A DNA stretch of 64,000 nt from the NCBI RefSeq assembly GCF_018873765.1, contig NC_057921.1, positions 66,143,557-66,207,556 on the forward strand. Reading direction: 5' to 3'. This DNA comes from Telopea speciosissima. Taxonomy: Eukaryota > Streptophyta > Magnoliopsida > Proteales > Proteaceae. The notes below the pieces were generated by a model. That model saw only the letters and a list, made by a program, of their open reading frames with translations, was not told the origin of the DNA and made no database searches. The position numbers were made by a program, and so were the translations under genes. Each line of letters opens with the position of its first letter. The stretch's first letter is position 1. This document shows, piece after piece, positions 1-12,900 of the stretch.

Positions 1-258
1 CAGTACAAGTCAGGGATAGATCACATATTCTTGGAAGGAACATCATACAGACCATCACATTATTGTCCAAAAGAAGTATTATATTTTTTAAAAAAGGTCT
101 TAAACAAACCATTGTCCGTAAGACTTTGCCAATTGTTAGCCTTTTAACTTGCCCAAATCATCATCAAAGAACCACAATGAAGAAAAGTAGGAGGGAGGGG
201 ACCATCACAAATACCTTATCTGAAATTTTCGAGAACATGATTTGGGATAGGCACATAC

Positions 259-3200
259 CTTATAGTCAACATCCTCAGAAATATGCTCTTTGAGAAGAAC
301 ATATAGTAGAGAGAAATGTTTGTCCAGTGGAGCAACTAGATGCATCTGTCTCACCTGAACCAATGGCAAAGTTAAAAATATACGTCAATTAGGTTCTAAA
401 TAATAATCATATAAGTGGATCAGTAAATGCCAAAAGTGTCCACCTGGGAGTGTGTCTCTTCACTACCCTCTTCAACTGTGTTAATAAACTCATGATCTCT
501 TTTTAAAGCAATGTGACAGATTTGGCGGACCTACATAGGCATTAAACAGCACATTAGAAGTTTATAATAAAGCTACAAGACACATTTTGTAATGAGGCAA
601 TGAGGAAATGGAACCTCTTCTGGAACAGTAGCTGAAAATAGAAGTGTTTGGCGTTGTTTTGGAACAGCAGCAATGATTCTCTCAATATCTTTCCGAAATC
701 CCATATCTAATAGATGGTCAGCTTCATCAAGGACAAGCACTTTTACTCCCATGAGCCGAGTTGCAAATCCAGCCGTATTCCCAATATGATCTCTAAGCCT
801 TCCAGGAGTGGCTACTAGAATCTATAGGTTCACAAAGGGAAAAAATTAGTAAGGTTCCAGACCATATTTCATGATGTTGGTATCCACCCTTGATTGAAAG
901 GATACCATACTCAGCATCATATGTAGAGTAAGAACCATAGTTTAAAAACTTGAAAGGACTCAATCAGGACAGAGAGAAAGAGTAGCTGGAGAGCGAAAGT
1001 GGGAAAGGAAATCGTGCACAGAGAAAAGAGAGAGAGAGAGGTACAAAGGTGGAGTTGCACAGGTCTCCAGTGGGGAAGGGTGTCGAATTTTGCAATGGAA
1101 GTATGGAACAATCATTTTCCATTTTTATGTTTTCTCTCAATCCTTTTGTTGAGCAACTCGAGCAATCTTCTGAGTAGATTGACTAATTTTACCCAATCCA
1201 GTCCATCAATCCACTTGAGTCGAAGACTGATCCAAAGAGACCAAGTTAGTGGACAAAGAAAACCAGGTGAGTGACCAATCCCAAGTGCATCAACTGGTCC
1301 CCAAGTTGACTCATTGAGTTTCATACCTATGGTACCCATTATTACATGTGGCACAAATGCAGAGTTACAACTTAGAATCTGATGCATTCTACTGACGGAG
1401 ATTTCCCATGCAGAAAAATAGGAATACTGACTGGTCAAACACCATCTGATCAATTTGCCTTTTCTCACCAGAAACTATTTTTCATAAATTGACTGTCCAG
1501 TAAAGCAAGACCTTGAATAGTTAGGATCAAGGATTACACTTTGCTTTTTCATTAGTTGATTTCTTATGAGGGCCAACCATATGCATGTTGACCCTCCTTT
1601 TCACACGATGGTAGCTCACCTGACAAGGGCTTGCCTTCATTCGTTTCTGTTCCAGAGGAAGTCTTGTGCCTCCAATTACAACCTGTACACCAATAGAAGG
1701 ATGATACTTCAACAGGGTGTTGGCCTCTGCAGCTGCTTGATTTGCAAGCTCTCGAGTTGGGCATATAACAAGCACAAGGATCGGGGGTCTCTTCTGATCA
1801 CGATCAACAGGAGGTGATTTTACGACTACTTCAATAGCGGGGAGCTGAAATCAAGAATTGACAGTAAGCATGGGGAAACTTCTGGCATCTCTGACATAGG
1901 GTTAATTAAACAACTATCTGTTAATTTAATAGCCCAACACTGTGTCCTCAAACACCCAAAATGGTGCGCTTTACCAGAAATGCTACAGTTTTGCCAGTGC
2001 CGGTCTTTGCCTTGGCCAAAACATCCTTGCCTGGAGTACAAAATTGATCACAATGAGAATAATAGAACATTGTCATCATTCTGAACTATGAGCATAAGAG
2101 ATAGTGTGACACTAAACAAATCACATAGGTGAAGCATAAAAAAGTAACAATAAAAAAATAAAGTAATTTCCTCATGCATTTGTGATTAGTTTAACCTTAT
2201 AAATTTAAGTGATGCCTCTAGCCATTCTAAAATTTAAGCATCCATCTCATGCAAAGACAACCAAAAGATCTGCCATGTCATTTGCTGGCTTCCAGCCAAA
2301 CAAGCAGATCACCTGTGAAGCAGGCAATTTATGTAACTCCAAGGACCGTCAGTGTTTGAAGCCACCCGAGCAATGATGGTTGCCAAATCTCCTTCCACCA
2401 TCATGTTATCAAATCCATCCCTCAACGCATGCAAAAGTAGTTCAGTGGTTCAACTATAATGGTATTCCCCTCACTAATTAGACTAGAATATGCCCTCAAA
2501 ATGGTTTCTGCACTAGATGTAACGACTCCTCAGAAACCCCAGAAAAGCTGATTTCCCGACAACTTATCAAAGTTTTGTTTAGCATTCCATCCTCCCTGCT
2601 GGGAGTCCATGGCACCTCTCTTCTTTCCCTAGGAATATTAGAATTGATCACATTCTGCCAATCTTCACAAAAAGGGGGAAGGAACGCCTCTCAAAATAAG
2701 TGGAGCCACAGCCTTATGTGTTATACCCTCACCTCTACCCTCCAAATGACCAGTAACTCCAAAAATAAATCAGGAAAGCCAGATATTTCTTTCCTCCCAA
2801 ATATTTGCAGTCAGTCCTGCCAAGCGTGTAGCTTCCCATAGGAATCTCCCCCTTGATCAAAATATTCTAAATTTCAATTTGTATGTCTCTGGATCACATA
2901 ATAAACCAGAACTGGAACCACATCTCCATCTTTCCTATACAGAATTCTATGGAGAATATCATACACCACATCTACCTCTTTACATACATTCAAAGCAAGA
3001 TAATGACGATGCCTCATCTTGTACCCCCAGCCACTGAATACACTTATCTTAATCCAACATTTCTTAACAAGTTCAGGTTCTGATCATTGTTCTAGCTTCA
3101 GAATTACTGCCAAACTAATATCATCAATCAAAACTATGTAATTTGCAAACATTTGCCTCTAGACACATGTCAACGGTTGTGAATAGTCATATTTCAGTAG

Positions 3201-5273
3201 CAAATCTCTACAGCCCATTAGTCAAAAAATTTATTTTTTTACTCGAAGGTTATGAACTGTGATTAAAGAATTCAACCTTTCAGAATGACAGGGAGAGTTG
3301 CCTCCTGCACCTCAGTCATTCGCTCATATCCTGCATCTTTTATTCCTTTTAATGAAAGGGGGGAGAGGGAACATTGATCAAATCTGCACACACGAAATAA
3401 ATAAAACATTTAGCTAACAAGTCTAAAATAAGAAAGCAGAGAGTAAAGGGCATGAAGTTTTCAATGGTGTTATAATAATTTAGCCCACAGTTATTAGGAC
3501 TAGAATTTAAACTCTGCGGAGTTTTGTATGTTACTTTTCTATTTTGAGTGAGGAATATAAGACGGTGGGTGAAACACATTGTCATTTTAATGCTATAGAG
3601 GAAAACAGAGCCATGATGATTGGACTCTCAATGGGTCTGACGGTCAAGCTAGAGATCTTTTACATTAACTATTGACCAAGACAGATTAACTTAACCATCC
3701 AGTGTGAAGTGTGAAGTGTAAATGTTTCTCTTGGCCATTTTTCATAGTTTCATCTGGCCCAAGGAATATGAGAGGTCGAACAATTGCCACCATCTCAGAT
3801 TGATAATCGAACCTATAAACCTCCTTTGAGGTTACTGCAGTACACACAAACAGCATTTTCTAATAAGAAGTTGGGTAAAAGGTGTTTTTCCATAATGCCC
3901 CTCCTCCAAGGCATGAAACTGCACACTGTTCGTGTAGCAAACCCTCTCCCCAAGAAGTTTTAATGGTAGCATCACTATTATTTCCGTGTTGTAGTTTGTA
4001 GTCTCACTAGAGTAAAAAGTGAACACATGTGAGGCCCAAGAAATCCAAGCATCAAATATCCAATGTTCATATGCACAAAAGAGATTATTTTTAAGCTTCT
4101 ACATGAACTTTATATCATATTTTAGTCTAACAATGAAAGTTAGAGACACAAATAGTACACAAACTTAACAACTAAACTAGGGGGACAATATTAATTTGTG
4201 TTCTTAAACAGGTTAAAAGGTCCAATCCTCAAATCCATTTGTATCCGAAATCTAATTGGACAATATGATAGCAAAACTTGAGTCGCATTGGCAATTTACC
4301 TAGTCTGACTCAGGTAAGAGTCAGTTTTCCCGGTTGTACTCCTAGGCATTGGCTGTACATTAACTTCTTTGGCAAACCCAGTCAGAGAATTTGCACTCTT
4401 TGACAGGTCTTTATCATTATCTTCCTCACTTGGCAAATCTTCGATACTGTACCTCAAATCCTCATCCTCATCTTCTGACATTGTAACAGCTCGTCTTGAA
4501 CTTTCCCCCCCTCTCTGCAAATTTCTATCCCTCTGTCCTTTTCCGAAACTCAAGTTAGAGTCTCTTCCACCTTTCTTCGCTTCAGAAGAAACTGCACCTC
4601 GAAATTCACGATCCCTCTTTCTCGGAGAAAATGCTTCACTCTCATCTTCCTCTGATTCACTACGAATTAGTCTCTTCGAACGAGACCCGGTCATGCTCCG
4701 GGAACTTCTCCGATTAGTAACTGTGAAATCATCCGAATCACTGTCTATCGGCCTTTTTGCAGACAAAACCCCACCTTTCCCGCGTCTCTCGTTCTTCGGA
4801 GAGGAAAATGAAACCCTACCCTTATCCCTAATTCTACTCCTATTTCTACCGGTATCTGAATCATCTTCACTTTCACTGGTAAACCCAACGCGAAAAGAGT
4901 CGGTCTTCAGTTCACTGATCCAATCACTAAGCTCGGCTTCATCCTCGACAAGACTCTTTGCCTGCCCGCCTCTTCCGCCAGAACTCCCAGTCTGAAACTC
5001 TCTCCTCTCAACTCTAGAACTGTGCGACAACTCTGAAACCCAAGGAGCAGAAGAAGTGCCGCCATTTCGAGGACTAAACGAGCGTCTAGAAAACCCCCGG
5101 ACTTTAAAATGGTCATTCTGAAGAGCATATTTTAACCTGAAGGGGAAGACTCGACTGAGAAAGGAGGTTCCTCGTGACGATGGAAAGCTCGTGGCCTCGC
5201 GTCTCATGAAGGAGAAACCGCGGGAGGAGACAGAGGCGTTGAGCAAGCGAAGAAGAAGAAGCCGACCAAGCAT
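259..5273 (-). CDS. DEAD-box ATP-dependent RNA helicase, RH25/26/31/48 type (3' part outside window)
   Basis: Seven exons read in one continuous frame (584 residues): 4300-5273, 3277-3383, 1975-2030, 1620-1844, 615-821, 444-530, 259-354, all with GT-AG borders and matching phases. The start at 5273 opens an Arg/Ser-rich, acid-poor leader of about 75 residues typical of mitochondrial or plastid import, then a charged low-complexity region (about 100-320). The helicase core follows: Q-motif region ([19 protein letters not shown]), motif I AKTGTGKT, Ia PTRELA, TPGR, motif II DEAD, motif III SAT, then [18 protein letters not shown]. Domain 2 (motifs IV-VI) is not in the window; an exon would be expected below base 259 but bases 1-258 show none, so the gene continues past the edge. 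Family knowledge: these plant helicases unwind or remodel RNA with ATP, several in organelles. The exact orthologue is not decided. Confidence 0.93.
2321..2440 (-). pseudogene. LINE RNase H-like remnant in helicase intron
   Basis: Inside the 1.2-kb intron between helicase exons 2 and 3, the minus strand has a 40-codon open stretch with [18 protein letters not shown] followed by a GPW motif. This matches the RNase H-like domain (RVT_3 type) common in plant non-LTR retrotransposon polyproteins and derived cellular copies. Stops occur on both sides, so it is decayed. The neighbouring bases to about 3130 probably belong to the same insertion, but I cannot define its ends. Confidence 0.55.
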
Positions 5274-5340
5274 AACCTCAACACCAGAGTAGGGAGAGAT
5301 GATTAAAACCTAATAACTCAACCGTTACGACTTTACGATC

Positions 5341-5347
5341 TTTTATA
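5341..5347 (-). promoter_or_regulatory. TATA box of the helicase gene
   Basis: TATAAAA on the minus strand, 68 bp upstream of the ATG at 5273. This predicts a start of transcription near 5310 and a short leader of about 35-40 bases. It is the only good TATA match between the ATG and the transposon edge at 5539. Confidence 0.5.
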
Positions 5348-5538
5348 GTATATGATTATCAGAATATGACTTGCAGAGTTGCAGTAAAGCATTTACAGCG
5401 GAAGGAATGAGTCCAGAAGATGAATTCAGTACCGACCAGGGTTTTAGTGGCACTTTATCGGTTGCCGCTGATATCGATACGGATCAGCTGTATCGCATCA
5501 AAGAGACCGTTTTACCCCTCAAAAATTCAAAATATCTA

Positions 5539-7207
5539 GGGAAAATTTCACGTACACCCCCTAAAAGTATTTAATATATCCAAAATTTACCATACTTCGT
5601 CAAAATGGCAAACTTCCCCCTGACGTTAAGTAGGGTGACCCCCCAAAGATAAAATGTCGATTTTACCCTCTTAGTATCACCCAAAGCAGAAAATGACGAT
5701 TATACCCTCTTGAAAAAATTACTAGGGCAAGATCAGATTCTTCCCGTTGGAGAAGAACAACCACCGTGGGCATTTTCATCTCCGGCGATTTCATCTCCAC
5801 CGTGGGTTGGCACTAAGAGCGTTTAGGGTTCTTCATCTTCAACATTCACAGAAGGGGTTTTTTTTACCCTAGCATTCTTCTTCCTCATTTCACATTTTCT
5901 TCTCACCCTTTTACTCCTCCCAAATTCCCACTCTACAAGCGGCGGCGGCGGTGCTTGGGCTTGCCTGCTACTAGATTCCAGAGAGCAGCGGCCGGTGCAA
6001 GGGCCAGAGTAGCATTGGCGCAGCTTCTTCTAGTTCCAAAATTCCTTTGAGCAACAACTACAGCGTGCAACGTCCAGGTCTGGAACTCTTTCGAGCTGTA
6101 GCCACCTTAGGGAAATAGGTTAGATTCTTAAACCCTATTTCACTCTCTGCTCAAGGCAGATTGGTTTCTTGCTTGATTTTAGAATTTTTAGGAAGAGAAG
6201 AACAGAAAAAAAAGAAAAGGAAAAGGGTAAAAGAATTGGGAATTTTCCCATTTTCGGGCTAAATAGTTGCAGAGAAGGTGGGAATCGAGCGATCAAATAC
6301 TGTTTCAGTGTTTATTTAGAATGATAAATCTGCGAGATTGAAACTGGTCGGACCCCAGTTCTTAGTTAAAATTTTAAATTAGAATTCTCAAATATCTTTT
6401 TTTTTCTTTTCGCTTTTTTTAAAACCCCTTTGCCTTCCGTCGATCTTCAACAGAGCTTTAATGGCAAAAAAGTTGCAGTCATTTTTTTACCAATTCATGT
6501 GTAGCAATCTTCTATCCTTAGAGTCTCCAACATAGCTTTAATGGCAGAATAGTTGTAGTTGTTCTCTGACCAATCCATCTGTAGCAAGTTTTTATCCTTA
6601 GAAACTCCAACAAAGCTCTAATGGCAGCAACAACGTCTGAAGTTGCAGTAGCGATAACAATAGCGGAAAGTGGATATTGGCCCTTAGTTGCAGACGAAGG
6701 TTCTATAGAAATCTGAAAAAAAAAGCAAATCCTAACCCTAGATCGAGAGATCGAGAAACAGCAAGAGGGATTTGAGAATGACTTTTTTTGTTTACGGGTT
6801 CTTGGCTGCAACTCCTCGAGGATGATGTCGAGTTCGAGGCCGAGAAGCTCGAGAAGATCTGAATCAATAAACCAATGATTTTGGCCCCCAGAAAAATCTG
6901 CTTTTTTTTCTTCTAAGCAGGCGTTGGATTATCAGCCGGGGAGGTCCAGACGAGATCCTTCATCGCCGGTCTAAGCTCTTTAGAACAGAGAGGGTTTTAC
7001 CCTTAAGGGTATTATGGTACATTTAACCCTTCTATGGGTAATTTGGCCATTATGAGAAAACTAACAGCAACTTAACGCCAAGAGCCTGACGGAGTGGACT
7101 AGGTTCATATTTCTTCATAAAATAAGGGTAGTCTGTGCCTTTTTGACGAAGTATGGTAAGTTTCGGATATATTGGATACTTTTAGGGGGTGTCAGTGAAA
7201 TTTTCCC
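5539..7207. mobile_element. Mutator-like element (1669 bp), 9-bp target duplication
   Basis: The ends are inverted copies of each other for about 70 bp (5539-5608 against 7137-7207), starting GGGAAAATTTCAC and including the shared block CATACTTCGTCAAAA. The 9 bases AAATATCTA occur directly outside both ends (5530-5538 and 7208-7216), the duplication size made by Mutator transposases. No transposase reading frame is present, so it is non-autonomous. The interior is GC-richer around 5930-6010 (GGC repeats, leader-like sequence), as in elements that have captured gene pieces, but I recognise no donor gene. Confidence 0.88.
6448..6631. repeat. 80-bp tandem repeat inside the Mutator-like element
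   Basis: Units start at 6448, 6528 and 6608, each opening CAACA(G/T/A)AGCT(T/C)TAATGGC and, in the two full units, ending with a TATCCTTAGA block. The third is cut short after about 24 bp. The copies differ at many positions, so the duplication is not recent. Confidence 0.8.
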
Positions 7208-7392
7208 AAATATCTATACAAGGTTTTTATAGACCATTTTGTCCTGAGTCGGGATCCTCTCCAATGAGACTCATTGGAGAACAGAATGAGATATCGGACG
7301 GCTAGGCTGGGTGTGCACACATTGGGTTGGATGCATGCAAGCACACATCCCAGCGTGTGCCCAGCGGTTGAATGCTCATTGGACCTCATCAG

Positions 7393-7560
7393 AATCGTTA
7401 TCCCCTCCAACTCGCTGCCTCCTCCAATTCCTCCAATTCCTCACATGGGGGTGGAAATGACCACCCTACCCCCTGCCCGAAAACACTACCCAAGGTGGGG
7501 TCCACTCCCCCCTATTAGAGGAATTGGAGGTGCCCGCGAATTGGAAGTGATAATTATTCG
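7393..7560. mobile_element. MITE, 168 bp, probable 9-bp duplication
   Basis: An inverted repeat reaching to both ends: CCTCCAATTCCTC near the left is matched by GAGGAATTGGAGG on the right, and TTATCCCCTCC by the reverse of GGAAGTGATAA. The flanks CCTCATCAG (7384-7392) and CCTCATCAT (7561-7569) agree at 8 of 9 bases. A relative lies at 47656-47845. Confidence 0.65.
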
Positions 7561-7566
7561 CCTCAT

Positions 7567-7807
7567 CATGGTTCTAAGTATCGGTATCGTATTGCTTGGT
7601 ACCGGTTTTGCTAGCCACAGATACCATGCCAATATTGTATTTGTAGTATGGTACGAACAAGGGGTAAAATTGTCAGAAAAATCATTTTTTTAAAAAATTC
7701 AGGGGTAATTTTATCCGATACAGCCAATCCAGGTCGATACCGTCTCGATATCGTATCAGTTTTGTGTCTTGTCGATACCCATTCCGATACCATGCACTAG
7801 AACCATG
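7567..7807. repeat. CATGGTTCTA hairpin repeat
   Basis: Starts CATGGTTCTAAGTATCGGTA and ends with the inverted form of CCATGGTTCTAG, with many GATACCG/CGGTATC words between. The same terminal motif and internal words recur near 41880-41940, 51000-51250 and 62500-62680, so it belongs to a dispersed family. It abuts the MITE at 7393-7560. Confidence 0.55.
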
Positions 7808-9048
7808 GGCCTCATTGGAGTTGATCCAGACTCTTTTGTCCTCTCCTAATCCGATACCACCGAGTCAGTATCAATCAGGCATGATATCGGCTCGATCCGA
7901 TCCCAATACCTAAAATACTACCAGATGGCTCTAAAATTTCGAACACATATTGAATGGAACATGAGCCTGCTTACGATTTAAAAAATTAAATGATTGAAGG
8001 CACTCTAGGAGAACATTCACCAAAGCTCAATACTTTCTTATGGAGGTGCTGCAGAGAAGTGGTTGTTGTCGGTGAGAATTTACAAATAAGAACACCAATC
8101 GATGTGAATGCCCCCATTGCTAAAGCCTAAAGCCAAAGCAAATCTATTCTTCATGCAATTATTTTTCCTAATGTAATAGCAGAGAATATTTTATGGCCTG
8201 GCAGTCCATAAACCAAGCCATGGTCACATGTCTATTTCTGTCACGTGGTAGGTCAGATTGAGTTGAATTTTTTTGGAAGGTAGACCCTACGCCCCACGCT
8301 CCAAGGTACCCATTTTACACGTCAAGTTTAAGCCCAAACGAAGTGGGACTTGTGAGTTGTGACAAAACAGATCATTGAATATGTAGGAATTCTTCACAAG
8401 TGCAAGAGACCACGGGGTGCATAGACAGACATGTATTTTTATCTGCTCCATTTCCTGTCCGCTCCATTTTCTCAAATTCCTTTAATAGAGGGGAATGGAT
8501 TCCACCTGAACAGTGTGTTCGAGCAGAATTACGATGATCATTTCCACTTCTTCTATTAGAGAAACTTGATGAAATGGCCCTGTTCAGAAAATGGAGTTAA
8601 TAAAGGCACGACATGGGGATCAATGCTTGGGGTGGGATCTGAAATTTCATATGTGATCCATCTAAACTATCTTCTAGTCAAATTTAGTATTTGATCCTTC
8701 CACATGTCAGAATTAGGTGTCCAAACTCCTGACCTAGTCTTTTGGCCAACTAATAGTGCTTAGTTTTTGGACTTTTTCTAAACGAGCACCTCTTTTTACC
8801 ACTCCACAAAGTTAGATTGAGGCCAAATTCTTTGGACAAGTAGACCCTTATGTCCTTGCTCATATTTCAAATTTTAGCCCTAACAAAGTTTGCCAAATAG
8901 CAAAATAAAGCATTGGGAAATTAAAGACCACCAAAGGAATGCACTAAGTTATAATTATAAAAGACGGTAAATTCATGTGAGAGAGATACAGAGATAGTAG
9001 GACATTATGCCTAGTGTGCCCTCCACAGGGATCTGGCTGTCCTTCAAC

Positions 9049-9206
9049 CGTGGCGGGAGCTGGACGGTCCAGCCCAGCAAAAACACCCAAAAATAAGGGG
9101 GAGGGGGGTTATGGTCATTTTATAGAGGACCCACTTGGGTCCCACCTATGAAATGACCAAAACCACCCTTGTTTTGCTGGGCTGGGCCATCCAGCTCCAG
9201 CCACAG
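9049..9206. repeat. Hairpin MITE-like inverted repeat
   Basis: Arms GGAGCTGGACGGTCCAGCCC and the inverse of GGGCTGGGCCATCCAGCTCC flank a short spacer rich in G/C runs. It would fold into a stem of about 60 bp with few mismatches. No target duplication could be seen. Confidence 0.6.
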
Positions 9207-9927
9207 CTAGAGGAGAGCCAAATTGCTTCCCCTGTCGGCTCTAAGAACCTTTTCCCATAAAATTATATCAAAGGAACGCACATAACAGTGGATCGGGCTC
9301 CTCTTCTGCGAGGCCAACGCCCAGCGAGTGCCGAGTGAAGCTTGAAATGCACAAAAGCTAATAAATTAGTGCAACTGCACAAAAGCTATTGGCAATTTTG
9401 AGTAAGAAAGTACTGCAAAAGGTTAAACAGCATAACAGCTTAGTTAATTTTGAAGCAGCAACCAGTCAAATTTACTTGTATCTATACTACAAAAGTTGGG
9501 TTGGTGCTACATTTTGTCAGTCAGAAACAACATAAATCTCTATTGTCTAATTTATCAGACTATAATATGCTACAGTATAGAGAAAGGAAAGACTTTCTGG
9601 GTAAATCGACAATGAAATGATCAATCTAAATGCCTACTACTATGGGGGTGGGGGGAAGAAGAATAACTAAACTCTAGATCGTAAGTCCAACAATGAAGTT
9701 AAGCAGTGCAGGGTAGGAAGATGAAGAAAAAGAATAGAAACTAGGGGAAGTGAATTATGAGAATATTCCTATTTCCCCCTCCACCATCCTCTCCTATGCA
9801 TGTAATATAGGTGTAGGCTAAAAATTGACTTGTAGTGTACATACAAACACTACGCTAGCATGAAAGAGTGTTCACTTACATGAGAGAAATTTACAGAAAA
9901 CCCTTGAGCACAAAACCAAAATCCCTT

Positions 9928-12900
9928 TTAAGGGTGAGGAGGTGAGAATAAGAAGGCCTGATAATGTGAGGGTTTGCCATTATAGTTGTTCCCACCATTA
10001 TCTTCCTGGTTTGGAAACGACAAAGGTGGGAAATCCTCATCTTTCAATTGATAATTCCTCTGGGTCGCCGATCTGGCAAAATAATCAAACCCCCCTGTTA
10101 AGATAATACATCAACAGCATCACAAGCAATCCCAACGAAGAAATAGAAAGTGATTACTAAAGACAACAAAAATGAGAAGAAAAGAGTTGGTTAAAAAATA
10201 GTACAAGAGACGAGCAGAAGTGAAATCAGGCTAAAATTCTGCATGCGATGCACATGCTGATCAATATTCTAGACCAACTCGTTAAGGACAAGGTCACACA
10301 TGTTGACGGTCACTAGCATCGACCTCCAACTAATACCCTCACAAAAGGTGTCCACACAGATGTTAAGGACCAATTTTGCAGCATCATGCGTGACATGCAT
10401 GGCTGATTTAGTGGAAGATCAGGTAGCTGAGAGTCCAGCACACGATATCTATCAGAATGGGCTGGGACTACTACACAATAGCAATGGGCCATTCGATGTG
10501 GTGAAGGCCCAGGCTGAAGTGGAAAAACTGCAACTCCTCAATCAACTGGAAAATGAGGCCGTCGCTTTTCTAATGGGACTGATTGCATTCTGGATTAACA
10601 TGATTAAAGCATACCAAATAAATGAAAAACATGAGGCAGGGTGAGGGTGAGGAAAAGTTGTGACGTACCTTTGAAGTTGTGGTGAAGATGGCTGATCTGG
10701 TGAGGATCGTGCAGGAGAACCTCCTTGAAACCTTTGCTGCTCATATACATTCCTTGCTGGTCCTCCTTCACCAAGCTGTGGTACATCATTTACACCAGAA
10801 AAATGCACAGGTCCGAGGGAGCCAAACTCAAGCTGCTCAGCAGGCGAACCATAACCAACATTGTGATCATAAGAATACAACATGACAACAGAAGGAACTG
10901 CAGGTCCAGTTGGTGTGACACCATTAGAGTTCACAGCTGGAAAGGGGTACATGCCATAAACCACATTGTTTGGGCCACCGTGCAATGAGCTGGAGGAGTT
11001 GAACGGACCATTCTGGGACTGATATGTGGGGAATGAGTCATGCCTGTATGAATCCCATGTCCTGTCAGCTCGACTATCACTAGCTCCCAAGCGGTCTGGC
11101 TTTGAGGCTGGCTTCTCAGTTTGGCTGCGTCCGTGGCTGCGGCCAGTTGCCCGTGATTTTGAATTTATGTTCCAGTTCCCTTCCCTGTCCCCATGGTAGT
11201 CATTTCGATCATAATTGTAATTCCCTCTGTGGTTTCTGGTAGTAGAAGTTTGCCGGTCCCGGAATGAACCCTTCTGAAAAATTTAAAAAATTCAGTTGAT
11301 TCAATTCTTATCAAATCTAGGAATTACAAGCTTACATTTCCGGAGGAAAAAAGGATAGAAGAAAACGTAAAGTTCCTTAATATGTCCCAAATAAGATTAT
11401 ACACATCCCAAAGCTTATGTGGAGGTTTTTTTTCCTGGTAACTATCTCGACAACTTGGAAGGAAAGGACCAATAGGATGTTCCATGGCTGACAGAAATCT
11501 ACAAAACATGTCTGTGATTTTGATATGCTGAGGGCAGCCCAATGGGCTTTGACCTCAGAGCCTTTTGAAGGTATCCTTGCTGACTAATTTTTGAGGCATC
11601 AGGACCACATGGCTTCGTCATGATCAGATCCAGCATGACTGGAGACCTATCTTAATGATATTAAGCTTAATAGTGATAGCAGTTCCTTGAGACTCTGGGC
11701 CCCACTGGGACTGGGGTGGTTAAAATCATGTAAGTCTAGTTATACAGGTCCTTTAATTGCAGAATTAAAGGCAATCCTTCAAAAGGGGGTGGAAATATCT
11801 CTGCCTAATGGCTGGAAAGATGTGATAGTGGAAGGACACACTTGGTTATACAGTGACTCAGGATTGAGATGGGGGACCTAGGCATTATTTCTTCCATAAT
11901 AGGAAGGCTGAAGTCCAGTGTTCCTAAGAGCAGTTTTGTTTTTCATGTACGATAAGAACTGCTAACTCTTTACTTGAAGAGTTTAGCCATTTTTTATGGA
12001 GGGGTTTGGATTTTAGATAGATAATCATTGATGCAGAATTGAAGATTTACTCAAGGTGGCACAAGGGCCATCAGACAGCCCCTAATTAGCTGTTTAAAAT
12101 GGCCCATGGTATGCATTTAAAGAGCCCACGACAATGGAGGACATGGGGCTTCAAATCACTTGTTTTCTCAGACTGTTTTGGGCCCCTGTTGGTTAAATCA
12201 TGTTAAGTCACTTAAGCCCATGACAGGCCCACCTCTTTAAGTCTTGAACTTGAGCCCAATAGAGTCATGTCAGTGGTTTGAAGACTAAGTAATAGTATTT
12301 CTCTTTTATTTCTTTCCATTGTAATGATTTTCTATTTTGTGTAATGCCCGTTGGGCTGTTATAAATAAAAGAGACGGGAGAGAGAGCTCCCACAATTTTG
12401 ACAAGAAAGAAGGTGTCTTCTCATGAAGCCTTGCTCTTATGGTAATGTAGCAGCAGCCAAAGGTGGTGAAGCCTAACTTAGGTTCTGGCGGTGAAGCCGG
12501 ATCATATCTATTCTTTTTTTTACCTTCTTCTTTCTCTTTACTTTTCTGTCAATCAATTCCAGCAAGGTAATACCTAGACTGTTCCCTTGAGTTTTTCTCT
12601 TTTGGTTTCCTTTAATGACCTGTTAGCACATCAGTTTGTCTTAACATTTACTGCAGGTTTCTTTTGTCGACTGTTCATTCACAGTTCGGCAGATCAGTCC
12701 TTTTCCCTAATCTGTTTATTCTGTTATCAGGCCAAGCATCTGTGTGTATGTATGATCTTGGGTCCATTGTTTCCTAGTGTTCTGTCCATCATATGCTCAC
12801 TGATCTCCATTGTTATTGGCAGGGTTTTGGGTACTGTTCCGTTACTTTTTTTGGCTGCAGGGAATAACTTGTTATTTTGAGCAATCCAACCCTTGGATTG

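Larger units (their letters stand above)
7208..9927. other. Intergenic spacer with hairpin repeats
   Basis: Between the Mutator-like element and the end of the nucleotidyltransferase gene. Three inverted-repeat elements are listed separately. The remainder (about 7810-9045 and 9210-9900) is AT-rich with no coding pattern that I can support; the last few hundred bases should be the 3' UTR of the minus-strand gene. Confidence 0.6.

Noticed and set aside
4369..4995. 208-codon plus-strand frame
   Set aside because: It is the antisense shadow of helicase exon 1, produced by its Ser/Arg-rich composition.
12280..12600. Solo-LTR-like stretch with TATAAATAAA in intron 7
   Set aside because: No matching termini or duplication could be found; A/T-rich intron sequence can give these words by chance.
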